A program made the translations under genes and the position numbers. The notes beneath the pieces are model-generated. The model saw only the letters and a list, made by a program, of their open reading frames with translations. It was not told where the DNA came from and made no database searches. From Cryptomeria japonica (lineage: Eukaryota; Streptophyta; Pinopsida; Cupressales; Cupressaceae): DNA of 64,000 bases. Location of the stretch: contig NC_081412.1 in the NCBI RefSeq assembly GCF_030272615.1, positions 473,230,157-473,294,156 of the forward strand. Direction: 5' to 3'. Each line of letters begins with the position of its first letter. The first letter of the stretch is position 1. Below, piece by piece: positions 12,185 through 22,721 of the stretch.

Positions 12185-12278
12185 ATATTAGTATCAAACT
12201 AAATAATAGACGAAATACTCTTTATTCTTAAATAAGTTGAGTATTGAGAATAATAGTTTTGTGTTGAAACTTAGAGAG

Positions 12279-12692
12279 ATGGTGCGAACAAAACAGACGG
12301 CTAGTAAGTCAATAGATGGATATGCTCACTATCTAAGGCTCAAGAAGGATCCTATATGTCCTGTCATACCTGTTATGGATAACCATCCAAGTGGAGGATG
12401 GATCGGTGAAGAGGAAAATGGTCCTTCCGTAGAAAAACAAGTTACTAATGAACCAAAAGAAAAAGAAAATGTTGAAATAGGAGTAGTCCCTACTGAATCC
12501 CTCGATGAAAAGACTATCCCTATAGAGGAAAAAGAATCTGAGTTATAATATTCTCCCATTAGGCCAATTGTGATTAACTTCGATGAGTCAGAGAGATATA
12601 CCCCACTAAGTGATGATGAGTTTGAAGGTTATACTCCACCGAGTTCTAGTGAGTTCGAAGGATATACTAACATGACTCCACTAGAAGAGTGA
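12279..12692 (+). pseudogene. Small acidic ORF with histone H3-tail-like N-terminus
   Basis: From ATG 12279 the frame reads MVRTKQTASKSIDG, very close to the start of histone H3 (ARTKQTARKSTGG), then leaves H3 and becomes acidic (EEENGPSVEKQVTNEPKEKE). A TAA at 12546 interrupts it. The same frame then continues to TGA 12690 with a duplicated element, DDEFEGYTPPSS and SSEFEGYT, giving 137 codons if the TAA is ignored. An in-frame ATG lies upstream at 12237. It sits between two oppositely oriented gypsy copies. No family is known to me. It could be a captured H3 5' coding end, a retroelement accessory ORF, or a chance match. Confidence 0.45.
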
Positions 12693-13057
12693 TGTATTAT
12701 GTATTAACACTTTTATTATCAATAAATACAGATGTTTTTTCTTCTATAATAAAATTTGAGTTGAATTTTTTTTTTTGTATGATTCCTATGATGATAAATA
12801 TATACTTTGGACCTTAGTTTATATTATAAACTTGGATGATATAGATGTGCAAATTATCTAACTATGCCTTATTATAGTACTATATTGTTTCCTTCTAGTA
12901 GTAAATATGGATATTAATCTCTGTAGTTATATTGTAAGGGTAGATTTTAGGGGAGCTTTGATTAAATAGATGTTATGGAAATCATAACCTTGCAAATTTT
13001 CTTTCTTTTTCGCTAAGAAATATTAACATTCCCTGATGCAGAAATTGTTGAATAGCA
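12693..13057. other. AT-rich spacer before gypsy gag
   Basis: No gene seen. An untranslated leader or LTR would be expected here for the downstream gypsy element, but I find no TG...CA boundaries or tRNA-complementary primer site. Confidence 0.4.
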
Positions 13058-14130
13058 ATGGGCTCAAGGACCACAAGGGCTGGGTCTAGTAATGGAAATG
13101 AAAGACTCGACCAAATCCTTGATCTACTGAACCAGCAGAGTGCCATAATGAATGGACTCGAGCAAGAGATTCAAAGGGTCGGAGAAGTCTGAAATGAAGC
13201 TCCAAGGGTTGAAAAACAACCCGATAATCAAGCAAGGATTGAAGGAGAGATGGCTAAGGACTTGAAAAGAATAGCCCCACAAAAAAGTTTGATGGAAAAA
13301 CTATTGGTGATAGTGCAGAGGCATGGGTGATAGAAATGGAAAAGTATTTTGGTTTCTGCAACATGTCCAACGAAATCAAGGCAGTTTGGGCTGCTTACCA
13401 GCTTTCTGGTGAAACTGCTACTTGTTGGAATAATGAAAAGTCCGAAAGGAAGTTGCAACCTAGAGATATCACTTGGGAATTATTTTTACAATCCTTTAGG
13501 AAGAGGTGGCTTCCTCAGTATCGAAGATCACTGAATTTCAGAACCTAACACAAGGTGGCATGTCAGTAACTCAATACTGGGATAAGTTTATCAACCTTCT
13601 TAACTATGTTCCATAGTATCAGATGGATGAGCGATTTCGCATCCAAAAGTTCATCTTGGGTTTGAGAACTCGTATTGGAGAAGAAGTGGATATTCATATT
13701 CCACTGACTATGGAAGAAGTATTTGAGAAAGCAACCAAACAAGAGTAGGAGTTGCAGGAGTTGGGAAATTTCCATAAAAATGTGAATAACAAACTAAGTT
13801 TTGGAAATAGGAATTTCCAAAAAAATAACAACAATCGACAAATAAGGAATCTAAAGAGAGGACCCAACACTCAAGAAGAGGAAGTGAATCAGGATGGTAA
13901 TAAGAGTGCAAATAGTAACACCAACTACAATGCCTGACAAAACTTGGACAAAGGTAGGTTAGGTGGCAATTCCGGATCTAGGGAGGGGTGTTACAACTGT
14001 GGAGGTAGTCATTATGCCTCAAATTGTCTGCAACGTACCCCCACACAAAGATGAGAAAATCAACAAGGAGCCTCACAACACCAGATTCACGCAGCAGTTG
14101 ACAACTGTGAGGCTGATTTCCAAGCCTCAC
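13058..14130 (+). pseudogene. gag: Ty3/gypsy gag, decayed
   Basis: This is the gag of the + strand chromovirus, the capsid and nucleocapsid precursor. It starts at ATG 13058 (MGSRTTRAGSS, then a short coiled-coil-like LDQILDLLNQQSAI). A stop at about 13190 and a frameshift near 13290 follow. The capsid-like core has AEAWVIEMEKYFGFCNMSNE (13318 onward) and QLSGETATCWNNEKSERK, then a frameshift to QYWDKFINLLNYVP and FILGLRTRIGEEVDI. The zinc knuckle CYNCGGSHYASNC (about 13989-14027) has the CX2CX3HX4C form seen in many plant gypsy gags. At least four in-frame stops exclude function. Confidence 0.85.
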
Positions 14131-14138
14131 CTATTAAG

Positions 14139-14793
14139 ATGACGAGTAAGCTTTTTGGGCAATCAATTTCTATTTTAATAGCTACAGGAGCTATTGAATG
14201 CTTTGTTGATCCTAAAATAGTTTCTAGATTATCTGTTAAACCTAGTTATATTTCAAATGCATGGATGGTCCAATATGGGAATCGAGCAGAACGGAGGGTA
14301 CATACTTGTCTATCTTGCAGTGAACTAGAACTTTCCAGTTTCCAAACCCAGGTTAACCTTTATGTGGCACCATTAGGATCGTATGATGTGATCTTAGATA
14401 TCAACTGGTTAACTGAGCATAAAGACATAGTAAACTGTGAGGATAAGGTCATTAGTTGTATAGATGATTTTGGGAATTTAGTTGAAATTCTTGAGTCTCA
14501 AAAGCCTCTTGAATTGAAACACATTTCAGCAATGCAACTCAAGAAGGCCCAAAGGAAAGGATGTTCCATAATTGTTGTCATCTTAAGTGATTTGGATAAT
14601 GTTGAGAAGAGTCCTAACGATTATCTTGTCCTTAGAGAGTTCATGGATGTCTTTCCTGAAGACCTTACTAAGTTACCACCTATAAGAGAGTTTGATTTTT
14701 CTATAGAACTCTTTGTAGGAATGGAGCCGCAATCTAAGGCTCCATATAGAATGACAACAGAATTGTATGAGCTTAAGACTCAATTGCAAGAAT
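14139..14793 (+). pseudogene. pol: Ty3/gypsy protease and RT N-terminus; catalytic Asp lost
   Basis: The protease that matures Gag-Pol lies here in one open frame. ISILIATGAIECFVD (14167-14211) aligns to the usual LIDTGASHNFI, so the catalytic Asp has become Ala (GCT at 14181). Later landmarks are QVNLYVAPLGSYDVILDINW (usual form VILGMDWL) and VFPEDLTKLPPIREFDFSIE, the conserved entry to RT. The frame then reaches KTQLQEL, where a solo LTR interrupts it at 14794; the sense resumes at 15947. Gag is immediately upstream with the same orientation. Confidence 0.88.
14789..14793. repeat. Target-site duplication, left copy (AGAAT)
   Basis: AGAAT immediately before the TGTTGG start of the solo LTR, repeated at 15947-15951. 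Removing the LTR and one copy restores the continuity of the gypsy pol sense. Confidence 0.9.
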
Positions 14794-15946
14794 TGTTGGC
14801 ATTTTTGATGTTTATGTTGTGATTGTCATTGATGGACACACACTTGCATTGAGACCCCCTTTATATGTATGAGTTAGAGCACAACCGGTATTTGTTCCAA
14901 CTGGTATGTTGTATTATAGTCTTTAGACTATTGGTGTTTTGCAAAATATGTTTCCCGGTTTGAAGCGGCATTTTGACCCCAAGCAGTTCGTGGATCCCAA
15001 GCGGTACAAGGGATTAAAGCGACATAACACATTTTTACCAATCTTCATTTTGTCAAACCGGCAACCGACATTTTGCTTGAACCGGTATTTTGTATGAACT
15101 AGTAATACTCTGTGATGAGTTACCAACCGACATTCTGTGATGAGTTACCATCCACCGATTGTTTGACGGTATCGATACTTTAATGGTGCTTTTTGTGTCG
15201 TGTTACCAAGTATGTCCATGTTCATTGAACCTAGGGAATTGGATTGTAATCCTATTGGACCAACATGAAATCAGATTCTGTTATAAGGACATCATGTCTA
15301 GGGTTTTAGGTTGTTGTTGATGTGGTTGTAGCTAAATTTTATGTTGTTGCTAGGCTTTGAGGTGGTTGAGGAGTTGGAGAGAATATGAATGTGTAGAAGA
15401 CTGAAGTAATGCTGGAATGCATTAGGAATGAGCTATCAAGGATCTAATCAAGCAATCTGTGCTATTAGCTAGATCAATCACTTGTTGATTACTCACATCT
15501 TTGACAAGTCTATAGCCCTTAACCAAGTAGGCCCAAAAGCTTTTTGTAAATCCTCTAACAAGGTGGTTCACATTTGTGGATCCAAAATCCTCTAAAAAGG
15601 TAGTCTTTAATCGGACTTATCTCCTAACAGAGATTGAGATTCCTAACAGTATATGTTCTGGTAAAGAACATTGTAAGACCTTAACCAGTCTGGTTCCTAT
15701 TCTACAAATAGTTACTTGTGAGTTCCATCTCACCGTGGTTTTTCCCATTTAGGTTTCTACGTCAAAATCTCATGTGTTATGGTGTTTGTGCTTTTGTGGG
15801 TGAATGCATTATTTGTTATTTGGTTTGCATGTGTGCTAACCGGTTTGTCTGCTAAACTGTTTTACCGGTTTGTTATCAGTCTTGTAAAGTGTTTAAGTGC
15901 AAATATTTTTGGCATACTAATTCACCCCCCCTCTTAGTATTCATCA
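14794..15946 (+). mobile_element. Solo LTR, Ty1/copia-like, 1,153 bp
   Basis: The element starts TGTTGGCATTTTTGATG and ends CTCTTAGTATTCATCA, flanked by the 5-bp duplication AGAAT. The C-rich run TTCACCCCCCCTCTTAG just before the end, and TCTCACCGTGGTTTTTCCC about 225 bp earlier, are typical of plant copia LTRs. The 5' TGTTGG also begins the copia 3' LTR at 47408. No internal region is present, so unequal recombination between the two LTRs of a full element probably removed it. Because it splits gypsy RT, it is younger than that gypsy copy. It carries several ACCGGTWTTK-type repeats. Confidence 0.88.
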
Positions 15947-15951
15947 AGAAT
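15947..15951. repeat. Target-site duplication, right copy (AGAAT)
   Basis: Right-hand partner of 14789-14793; the gypsy pol reading sense resumes directly after it. Confidence 0.9.
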
Positions 15952-17301
15952 TGCTTAGGCAATGATTTATTAGACCAAGTGTATCCTTGTGGTGTGCACC
16001 GGTGATCTTCGTAAAGAAGAATGATGGCACTTTAAGGTTATGCATTGATTATAGGATATTGAATAAAGTGACTATCAAAAATAGATATCCTTTGCCAAGG
16101 ATAGATGAATTGTAAGAACAAATGAAAAGGTGCAACGATATTCTCCAAGATTGATCTTCGATCAGGCAACCACCAATTAAAGATTAAAGATGAGGATATT
16201 CCTAAGAGTGCATTCCGAACATCGTATGGGCACTATGAATTCACAATCGTACCTTTTGGTTTAACCAATGCCCTAGCAGCATTCATGAACCTCATGAACA
16301 ATAGTTTTAGAGAATACTTGAATGATTTTGTTCTAATTTTCATTGTTGATATTTTGATCTATTCTAAGAATGAAGAAGAACAAAAGAAGCACTTAAGGAT
16401 AGTTTTCCAACAATTGAGAGATCGCAAGCTTTATGGAAAATTTTCTAAGTGTGCTTTCTTTCAGGAAAAGGTGCATTATTTAGGTCATGTTATAACTGCT
16501 GAAGGAATTTCAATTGATCCTGCAAAGATAGAAGCAATAGTGGATTGGCCAACACCTCATAATGTTTCAAAAGCCCGAAGTTTTATGGTACTTACAGGAT
16601 ATTATAGAAAGTATGTGGAAGGATTTTCTAGGATAGCAACACCTATTACTTCAATTCAGAAAAAAGAAAAAATGTTTGAATGGACCAAGAAGTGTGAAGA
16701 GTCGTTTCAATTCTTGAAGCAGAAATCGACAACAACACCAGTCTTAACTATACCAGATCCCAATGGATATTTTATAGTAATTACAGATGCCTCGGGTGAA
16801 GGTGTGAGAGCAGTATTGATGCAGGAAGGAAAGGCGGTTGCATTTGAATCAAGAAAGCTATAGCAATATGAATTGAATTATGCACCGCATGACTTAGAAC
16901 TTCTAGCTATTGTTCATGCATTACAAATGTGGAGGGATTACCTTTTAGTGAAGCCTTTTGAGCTAAAAACAAATCATTTAGGATTGAAGTATATCTTTAC
17001 ACAACCTAACCTTGATGCAAGACAAAGAAGGTGGCTTGAATTCCTAAGTGAGTATGATTTTGGTATTGAATATATCAAAGAGAAGGAAAATATGGTAGGT
17101 GATGCTCTCAACAGAAGAAGACACCTATCTGCTGTGGTGACAACTAGAACAAACTTGAAACAACAAGTGTTGCAGAACCTTTCGGAATATGAGCATTACC
17201 TAAGGGTTAATCAAGCCTTGGAGAAAAACTCTTCAGATCATCGCTATGATGGATATGAAATAGAACCTGATGGTATTTTAAGGTACCAAGGAAGGATGTA
17301 A
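15952..17301 (+). pseudogene. pol: Ty3/gypsy reverse transcriptase and RNase H, inactive
   Basis: RT copies the element RNA into DNA and RNase H removes the template. Landmarks in order: [40 protein letters not shown] (motif A Asp), TSYGHYEF and [12 protein letters not shown], then [15 protein letters not shown] (about 16327-16370), where the catalytic FIDD has become [17 protein letters not shown] and [18 protein letters not shown] follow. RNase H begins at [22 protein letters not shown] has Asn where TDHKSL is usual. Stops at about 15963, 16111 and 16861 plus a frameshift near 16140 interrupt it. Confidence 0.88.
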
Positions 17302-17319
17302 ATACCTTAAGGGGGAGAG

Positions 17320-18581
17320 TTGAGGAAGTTAATACTACATGAGATACACAATACACCTTATTCAGCACACCCTGGAATAACAAAGATGGTAGCTGACTTG
17401 AGATTTTTGTATTTTTGGCCTAAACTCAGAAGGGAAGTGATTGAGTATGTGGCACAATGTTTGCAATGTCAGCGAATGAAAGTTGAACATGTTCATTTTA
17501 TTCCAACATGTTATACCAGAATACAAGTGGCAAGTAATCAGTATGGATTTTATCTAAGGATTACCAATGAACAAAAATAAACATGACACTATCTTAGTAG
17601 TGGTGGATAAAGTGACTAAAGTTGCACATTTCAACCTGAGAATCTCAAGGATGGATCATTTGTTATTGCCAAGAATTTTGTGCAAGAAATTTTTCAATTA
17701 CATGGTGTACCAGAAGCCATAATATTAGATAGGGATACCAGGATGACTTCCAGGTTCTAGAAAACATTAAATGCTACATTGGGAACAAGACTGAATTTTA
17801 GCTCAACATATCACCTTCACACTGATGGCCAAACAGAAAGGGTTAATTAGGTTGTGGAAGATCTTTTACGAATGTATTGCATAGATCAACAATACAAATG
17901 GGAGGAGTACTTGCCTTTGGTTGATTTTCTTATAACAACTCCTTTCATGCATCTTTAGGGATGACACCTTTTAAAGCACTCTTTGGGCAAAAATGTCGCA
18001 CACCTATCGGTTGGGATAGACTAGAAGATAGGATCATTATTGGTCCTGATTTACTTAAGAAAATGGATGAGCAAATGGTGTTGATCAAGAGTAAGTTGAA
18101 GGAGGCAGCTTACCAAGATAAGAGTTATGCAGATCGAAGTAGGATTTTCAGACAATTTGTTACAAGAGATAAAGTTTTTTTGAAAGTCAAACCTCATAAA
18201 AGCTATATTTTGTTTGGAAAATCATCGAAGTTGGCACCAAGATATACGGGACCCTTTGATGTACTAGAAGTTATTAAACCAATTGTTTATAGATTAGTTT
18301 TACCCCCCGCTCTAACTCGAATCCACAATGTGTTTCATGTTTCTTTATTGAAACCTTATCATGCTGATGCATCTCATATTCTTGATTGGCAATCTTTACA
18401 GGTACAAGATCCAGGCGTGGTGCTAGTGGAGCCCATTTGAATCCTAGATCAGCGTAGCATGAAGCTATGTAGCAGAGATTTCACTCAATATAAGATTCAG
18501 TGGGACCAATATTCTGAAGATAGTGCTACATGGGAAGATGTTGAGATGATTGACTGTCATTTTCCTCATTTGCTTTCTTAA
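17320..18581 (+). pseudogene. pol: Ty3/gypsy integrase with C-terminal chromodomain-like end
   Basis: The zinc-binding HHCC part is clear: HEIHNTPYSAHPGITKMVAD, then CLQCQRMK. The core is frameshifted around 17500-17960 (LHGVPEAIILDRDTRMTS, HTDGQTERVN with Glu kept, then a stop). 17961-18440 is open: [60 protein letters not shown]. After a TGA at 18438 the sense continues ILDQRSMKLCSRDFTQYKIQ and WDQYSEDSATWEDVEMID, the pattern of a chromodomain that lets chromoviruses recognise marked chromatin. The inverted relative is at 11.2-12.2 kb. Confidence 0.87.
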
Positions 18582-18730
18582 GAAATAGTTGCTTATCATA
18601 TGAGATATCTTTGAAACAATGATTTTGATTTTATGATGTGAACTTGGATAGCATGTATGTTATTGTTATTATTTATATTTGAAACTTGATGTTTGGTTAA
18701 ACATTTTATGAGATAGTAGGTGCAAACTCT

Positions 18731-19560
18731 ATGGACAAGTTTAGACCAATCAGTTTATGCAGCTCTTTTTATAAAATAATTTCCAAGGTTCTTACCACCA
18801 GAATTCTGACTGTCCTTTCTTCTTTGATTAATCATCAGCAAAATGGTTTTGTCCCTAGAAGACAAATTCTTGACTCCATCATAACTGTCCATGAGAATAT
18901 TCATTCTCTTGTTAGAGCTAAGAAGCAGGGTTTCATCCTTAAGGTTGATCTCTCCAAAGCCTATGACCAGGTTGACTGGCCTTTTCTTGTGAAGGTTCTT
19001 ATGGCTTATGGTTTTTCCACTAAATGTATTGACCTCTTCAGCCAACTCATTACTTCAGCCGCTTTTGTTGTTCTTGTTAATGGTTCCCCTTACCCCTTCT
19101 TCCAAGTTTCTAGAGGACCAAGGCAAGGGGATCCCATTTCCCCTATCCTCTTCATCATTATGGCAGAATGTTTTGGTAGGTGCATGGAAAATATGGTAAT
19201 GCAAGGATCTTTTAAGGGACTCCAACCTTCTTCTGCTGACCTTATTTGCTTCCATCAATAGTTTGTGGACAATACTATTATCATGGGGGAAGCAAGTATC
19301 TCTGAAGCTAGAACCCTGAAGAATACTCTTTGTAAGTTTGCCTCAACTTCTAGTTAGCTCATTAATTGGGTCAAAAGTGAAATTTTTTTAATCAATACTC
19401 CAGAGAGAAGACAACAAAGAATCAACAAAATCCTGGAATGTAGGATTGTTGATCTTCCTGCGACCTATCTTGGTCTCCCTATGGGCATTGCACCTCCTGA
19501 TCCTTTTTGGAACTTATTAGTGGATAAATTTATAAAAAATTAGAAAGTTGGAAAGGAGCC
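18731..19560 (+). pseudogene. LINE reverse transcriptase, catalytic site altered
   Basis: Starts at MDKFRPISLCSSFYKIISKV, the conserved FRPISL entry of plant LINE RT. NGFVPRRQILDSIITVHENI, then KVDLSKAYDQVDW (motif A Asp kept) and SRGPRQGDPISPILFIIMAE (motif B) follow. Motif C, normally FADDT, reads FVDNT at 19262-19276, so the second catalytic Asp is Asn, and a TAG precedes it at 19259. The sense goes on through INWVKSEIFLINTP and ATYLGLPMGIAPPDPFW to about 19510. The enzyme would prime cDNA synthesis at the nicked target. It is inactive here. Confidence 0.88.
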
Positions 19561-20058
19561 CTTATGAGTCAAGCTGGAAAGCTTCAACTTCTAAAAGCTT
19601 CCCTTCAAAGCATACCAATCTATGCCCTAAGCCTTTTCAGAATTCCAGTTAAGTATGCTAATGCAATTGAGAAAATTCAAATTAAATTTCTTTGGTCAGG
19701 GGTTGAGGACAAGAAAAGAATGTCTCTTGTGGCTTGGGATTAGGTATGCAGACCGAAAAGTAAAGGAGGTCTGGGCCTGAGAAGAATCTAGACCTTAAAT
19801 GAAGCTCTCTTATCCAAGCAAGTCTGGAGAATGTTCCATTTAGATACTGAATGGTGTAAAATCTGGAGAAGTAAGTACTCTCTTCTATCCTCTTCTCTTT
19901 CTTCTTTTATCAATTTGGAAATCAGTATTAATGGGTCCCATGTTTTGAATCATGCAGCCTCTAAGTACAGAGAAAGCATTACTAAAGGAGTTATATGGAA
20001 AGTTGGAAATGGTAGGAGAGTTAAATTCTGGGAAGACCCCTAGATTTTTGATAAACCC

Positions 20059-20751
20059 TTGACTGATTTCCTTGAATGGGCCCCTCATGCTCCCCCCTAT
20101 ATTAGAATTTTTGGCATCTTAGTTGAAGGGTATTGGACTGACAATAAATGGCAAAACATTGAAAGTATCCACCCAAACCTCATAAAGCTCAAGATCCACA
20201 TGTCTTCGATTTGGTTGAACAAAGAGGAAGACTCCCTCATTTGGAAATATGAACTCAAAGGTATCATTATTGTTTCTTCAATGTATGGTGTTCTCTCCTC
20301 CACCCCTCCTGTTAATTTTTTCTGGTCTAAAGCTTGGATTAAGGGTCTGACCCCCAAAATAAACTTTTTCTATTGGACTATACTTCAAAATAAAATCTTG
20401 ACCCTAGATAACCTCAAGGGTAGAGGTTTTGTCTTTCCTAACAGATGTACTTTGTGTCTTAAGGAGGAAGAGTTAGTGGACCACCTAGCCATCCACTGTT
20501 CCTTTTCTACCTCGGTCTGGGAAAAATTTCTTAAAAGTTTTAGCATTGATTGGGTGTTTCCTAAAACTATCTGTGAGTTGTTCTACTCCTGGAATATCCA
20601 TTGGTCTAACTCCTTTTTGAGATCTATGTGGCAGCTATCACTTCCTCACATTTTGTGGGGATTATGGAAAGAAAGAAACAATCGTATCTTCAGGGACACA
20701 TCCCTCAATCGGGATATTGTGTTCCAGAAAATACAATGGGCAATTGTGTAG
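20059..20751 (+). pseudogene. LINE connection and zf-RVT zinc-binding domain
   Basis: A 230-codon open stretch of the region between RT and RNase H. FFWSKAWIKGLTPKINFFYW then DNLKGRGFVFPNRCTLCLKE and EELVDHLAIHCSFSTSVWEK give the CxxC...HxxxHC pattern of the zf-RVT domain of plant LINEs. WGLWKERNNRIFRDTSLN is the usual downstream block. Upstream frames (19560-20058) are broken. The ORF ends with TAG at 20749, where the duplicated segment begins. Confidence 0.85.
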
Positions 20752-21072
20752 AATATTGGGATCATTGGGGGTCCTTGTTTTTCGACCAACCCCCTGGAAG
20801 CTAATATTTTATGTTCCTGGAATTTGAAGAATGTTGGTAGCTTTGACCCCAAGCAAAACAAAAGACTTGAAGCAAGATGGCAAACTCCCTCAATCAAGAT
20901 ATTGTGTTCCAGAAAATACAATGGGAGATTGTGGAGAATATTGGGATCATTGGGGTCCCTATTTTTCGACCAACCCCTGGAAGCTAATATTTTATGTTCC
21001 TGGAATTTGAAGAATGCTAGTAGCTCTGACCCCAAACAGACCAAAAGACTTGAAGCCAGATGGCAAACTCCC
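20702..21072 (+). repeat. ~184-bp tandem duplication inside LINE
   Basis: CCCTCAATC at 20702 and at 20887 start two near-identical copies, each running through ATATTTTATGTTCCTGGAAT to CTTGAAGCMAGATGGCAAAC. The offset is 185 bp at the start and 183 bp after small indels in G and C runs, so LKNVGSFDPKQNKRLEARWQ and LKNASSSDPKQTKRLEARWQ lie in one open frame (20824-21264). Confidence 0.9.
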
Positions 21073-21074
21073 CC

Positions 21075-21500
21075 TCATGGTTGGTTCAAAGTCAATTTTG
21101 ATGGTGCTACAAAAGGTAATCTAGGCCTTGCGGGTTGTGAAGCTATTCTTAGAGATGATAAAGGTATATGCAAGGAAATGATTGCGATCCCAATAGGGAA
21201 TCAAACAAACCACAAAGCAGACACAATGGTAGCTCTCCAAGGAATTCTCCTTGCTAAAAGATAGAATTGCCCTTTCATATGGATTGAAGGGGATTCAAAC
21301 AACATCATAAAATGTCTCAAGGGAACCTCTAAGCCCTCATGGTCAATCAATAATATTATAAAAGCCGCTAGAGACCTTATTAGCACTTTTGAAAAAAATT
21401 ACATATCTCATATCTACCGTGAAGCCAATGGGTCTACTGACTAGACAGCCAACGCAGCGGTCAATAAAGATGAAATGATTACGTGAACGAGAGAACAAGG
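21075..21500 (+). pseudogene. LINE RNase H domain
   Basis: WFKVNFDGATKGNLGLAGCE carries the first catalytic Asp. NHKADTMVALQGILLAKR then a stop (21262) covers the Glu helix, where the usual Glu-Ala reads Asp-Thr. WIEGDSNNIIKCLKG carries the second Asp, and ISHIYREANGSTD, followed by TAG where Trp is expected, is the C-terminal motif. Upstream zf-RVT and downstream 3' region are in the same orientation. A 5'-truncated relative of this end occurs at 10.46 kb and, inverted, at 24.1 kb. Confidence 0.85.
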
Positions 21501-21589
21501 ACTCCTTGAGGATGTCAGACTAATCATTTTTAAGCACCGATATAGTAACACTCCAAAGATTTTTTATGGACAAAACAATAACGAAACGA

Positions 21590-22721
21590 ACTAAATGGAG
21601 TAATCCAAGTTATTATAATAGGGTCAGCATCATTTATTATAATACTCATTCCATCACTTCCCACGCTTTCTGGATAAATTTGGTAGCTCCGAGAAACTTT
21701 CTATCTAAAACTCTCTGCAAGTTTCATTTTTCTGCTCTAAAAAGCAAAAACATGGGCGGAAACAGACGTCGATACGAACCTAGCAACTGTAAGGAATGGA
21801 AGCAGAAGGAGGAGGTTTGAAATATTTTGCAGAAGGGTGGGTTTTTTAAATTCATGGAGAGACTCCATGGATGGGATGGCACGGTCACCAATTTCTTCTG
21901 CAAAAATTAGAAAAAGGGCACTTTGAAGATGAGAGACCAATCTGTTGTCATAGATGAAGATCTTATCGCTCAAGCCACGGGTCTTCGAAGGGAAGGAAGC
22001 AACTTCTATAAAAACAGAAAAGTGAGTAAGAAGGTCATTGACAGATATCCTGAAACCGACAAGGAGAATAAACGTTTGGTGAAGCTAAGTAAAACTTACT
22101 ATCCCCCTAGGGCTTTTGTTAAACCATGGCGGAAGGTCCTCTTTGTTATAATGCGCTATATCACATTGGATGGTAGATTTACTAAAGTATATGACTACCA
22201 TTTTGTTTTGTTGAATCATTTTAGGCATAATGAGAAGGTTAACTTTCCTTATTTTTCTGTTATGTTCTATGAATGTCACTATTAAGGCCTATAAAGAGAA
22301 TCCTATGGGGGACACTACCATGCATCAAAGCTTAATAGTTCTTATTTATGACCATCTCAAAGCTAATTAGATTGACTGCTCGCAGCCCTCTATTGAGTCT
22401 GAAGAGGATGGGTCAGACTCTATTTTTTCTTTACCCGACAATGACCCAAAGAGTGACTCTGAGGAGAGTTTGGATGACACAGAATTTGAAATTGGTAGGA
22501 AGAGGAAATATATGCAAACCAGACCTTCTTCTTCAAAGGGCAAAAAACTTAAAAGCAAAATCCTCCAGATTAGCTCCTCGGAGGAGGTCTCTGAAGACTC
22601 AGAGAAGGAGAAACCCCAAGATTCTCTGAAAAAGAAAACTAAAGTCCATACACAAACTAAAAACAAGCATAAGAGAAAGGTGGAGAATATGAAAGAGTTG
22701 GAAGCTCATAAGAAGGAAAAG
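21590..22721 (+). pseudogene. Unidentified gene, copy 1 of a head-to-head inverted pair
   Basis: ATG 21752 starts MGGNRRRYEPSNCKEWKQKE. After a TGA at 21818 the frame resumes GGFFKFMERLHGWDGTVTNF, DQSVVIDEDLIAQATGLRRE, TYYPPRAFVKPWRKVLFVIM, RYITLDGRFTKVYDYHFVLL and NHFRHNEKVNFPYF. The last third is Ser/Glu/Lys-rich (ISSSEEVSEDSEKEKPQDSL). In total about 320 residues: a folded-looking N-terminal domain and a low-complexity charged tail. I recall similar repeated hypothetical proteins linked to plant transposons but cannot name a family or function. It follows a LINE 3' end and faces an inverted copy starting at 22722. Confidence 0.6.

Larger units (their letters stand above)
18721..21560 (+). 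mobile_element. 5'-truncated plant LINE (RT, zf-RVT, RNase H)
   Basis: A non-LTR retrotransposon that starts within RT directly after gypsy DNA, so its 5' part (ORF1 and endonuclease) is missing. Domain order is RT (18731-19560), connection and zinc-finger region (19600-20751), then RNase H (21075-21500). Beyond about 21550 its 3' region merges with the unidentified gene pair described below. Multiple stops and frameshifts. Confidence 0.85.

Noticed and set aside
12279-12330. True histone H3 gene
   Set aside because: Similarity ends after about 14 residues; the globular H3 fold is absent.
12693-13057. 5' LTR for the + strand gypsy
   Set aside because: No TG...CA boundaries and no similarity to DNA after 18581 were found.
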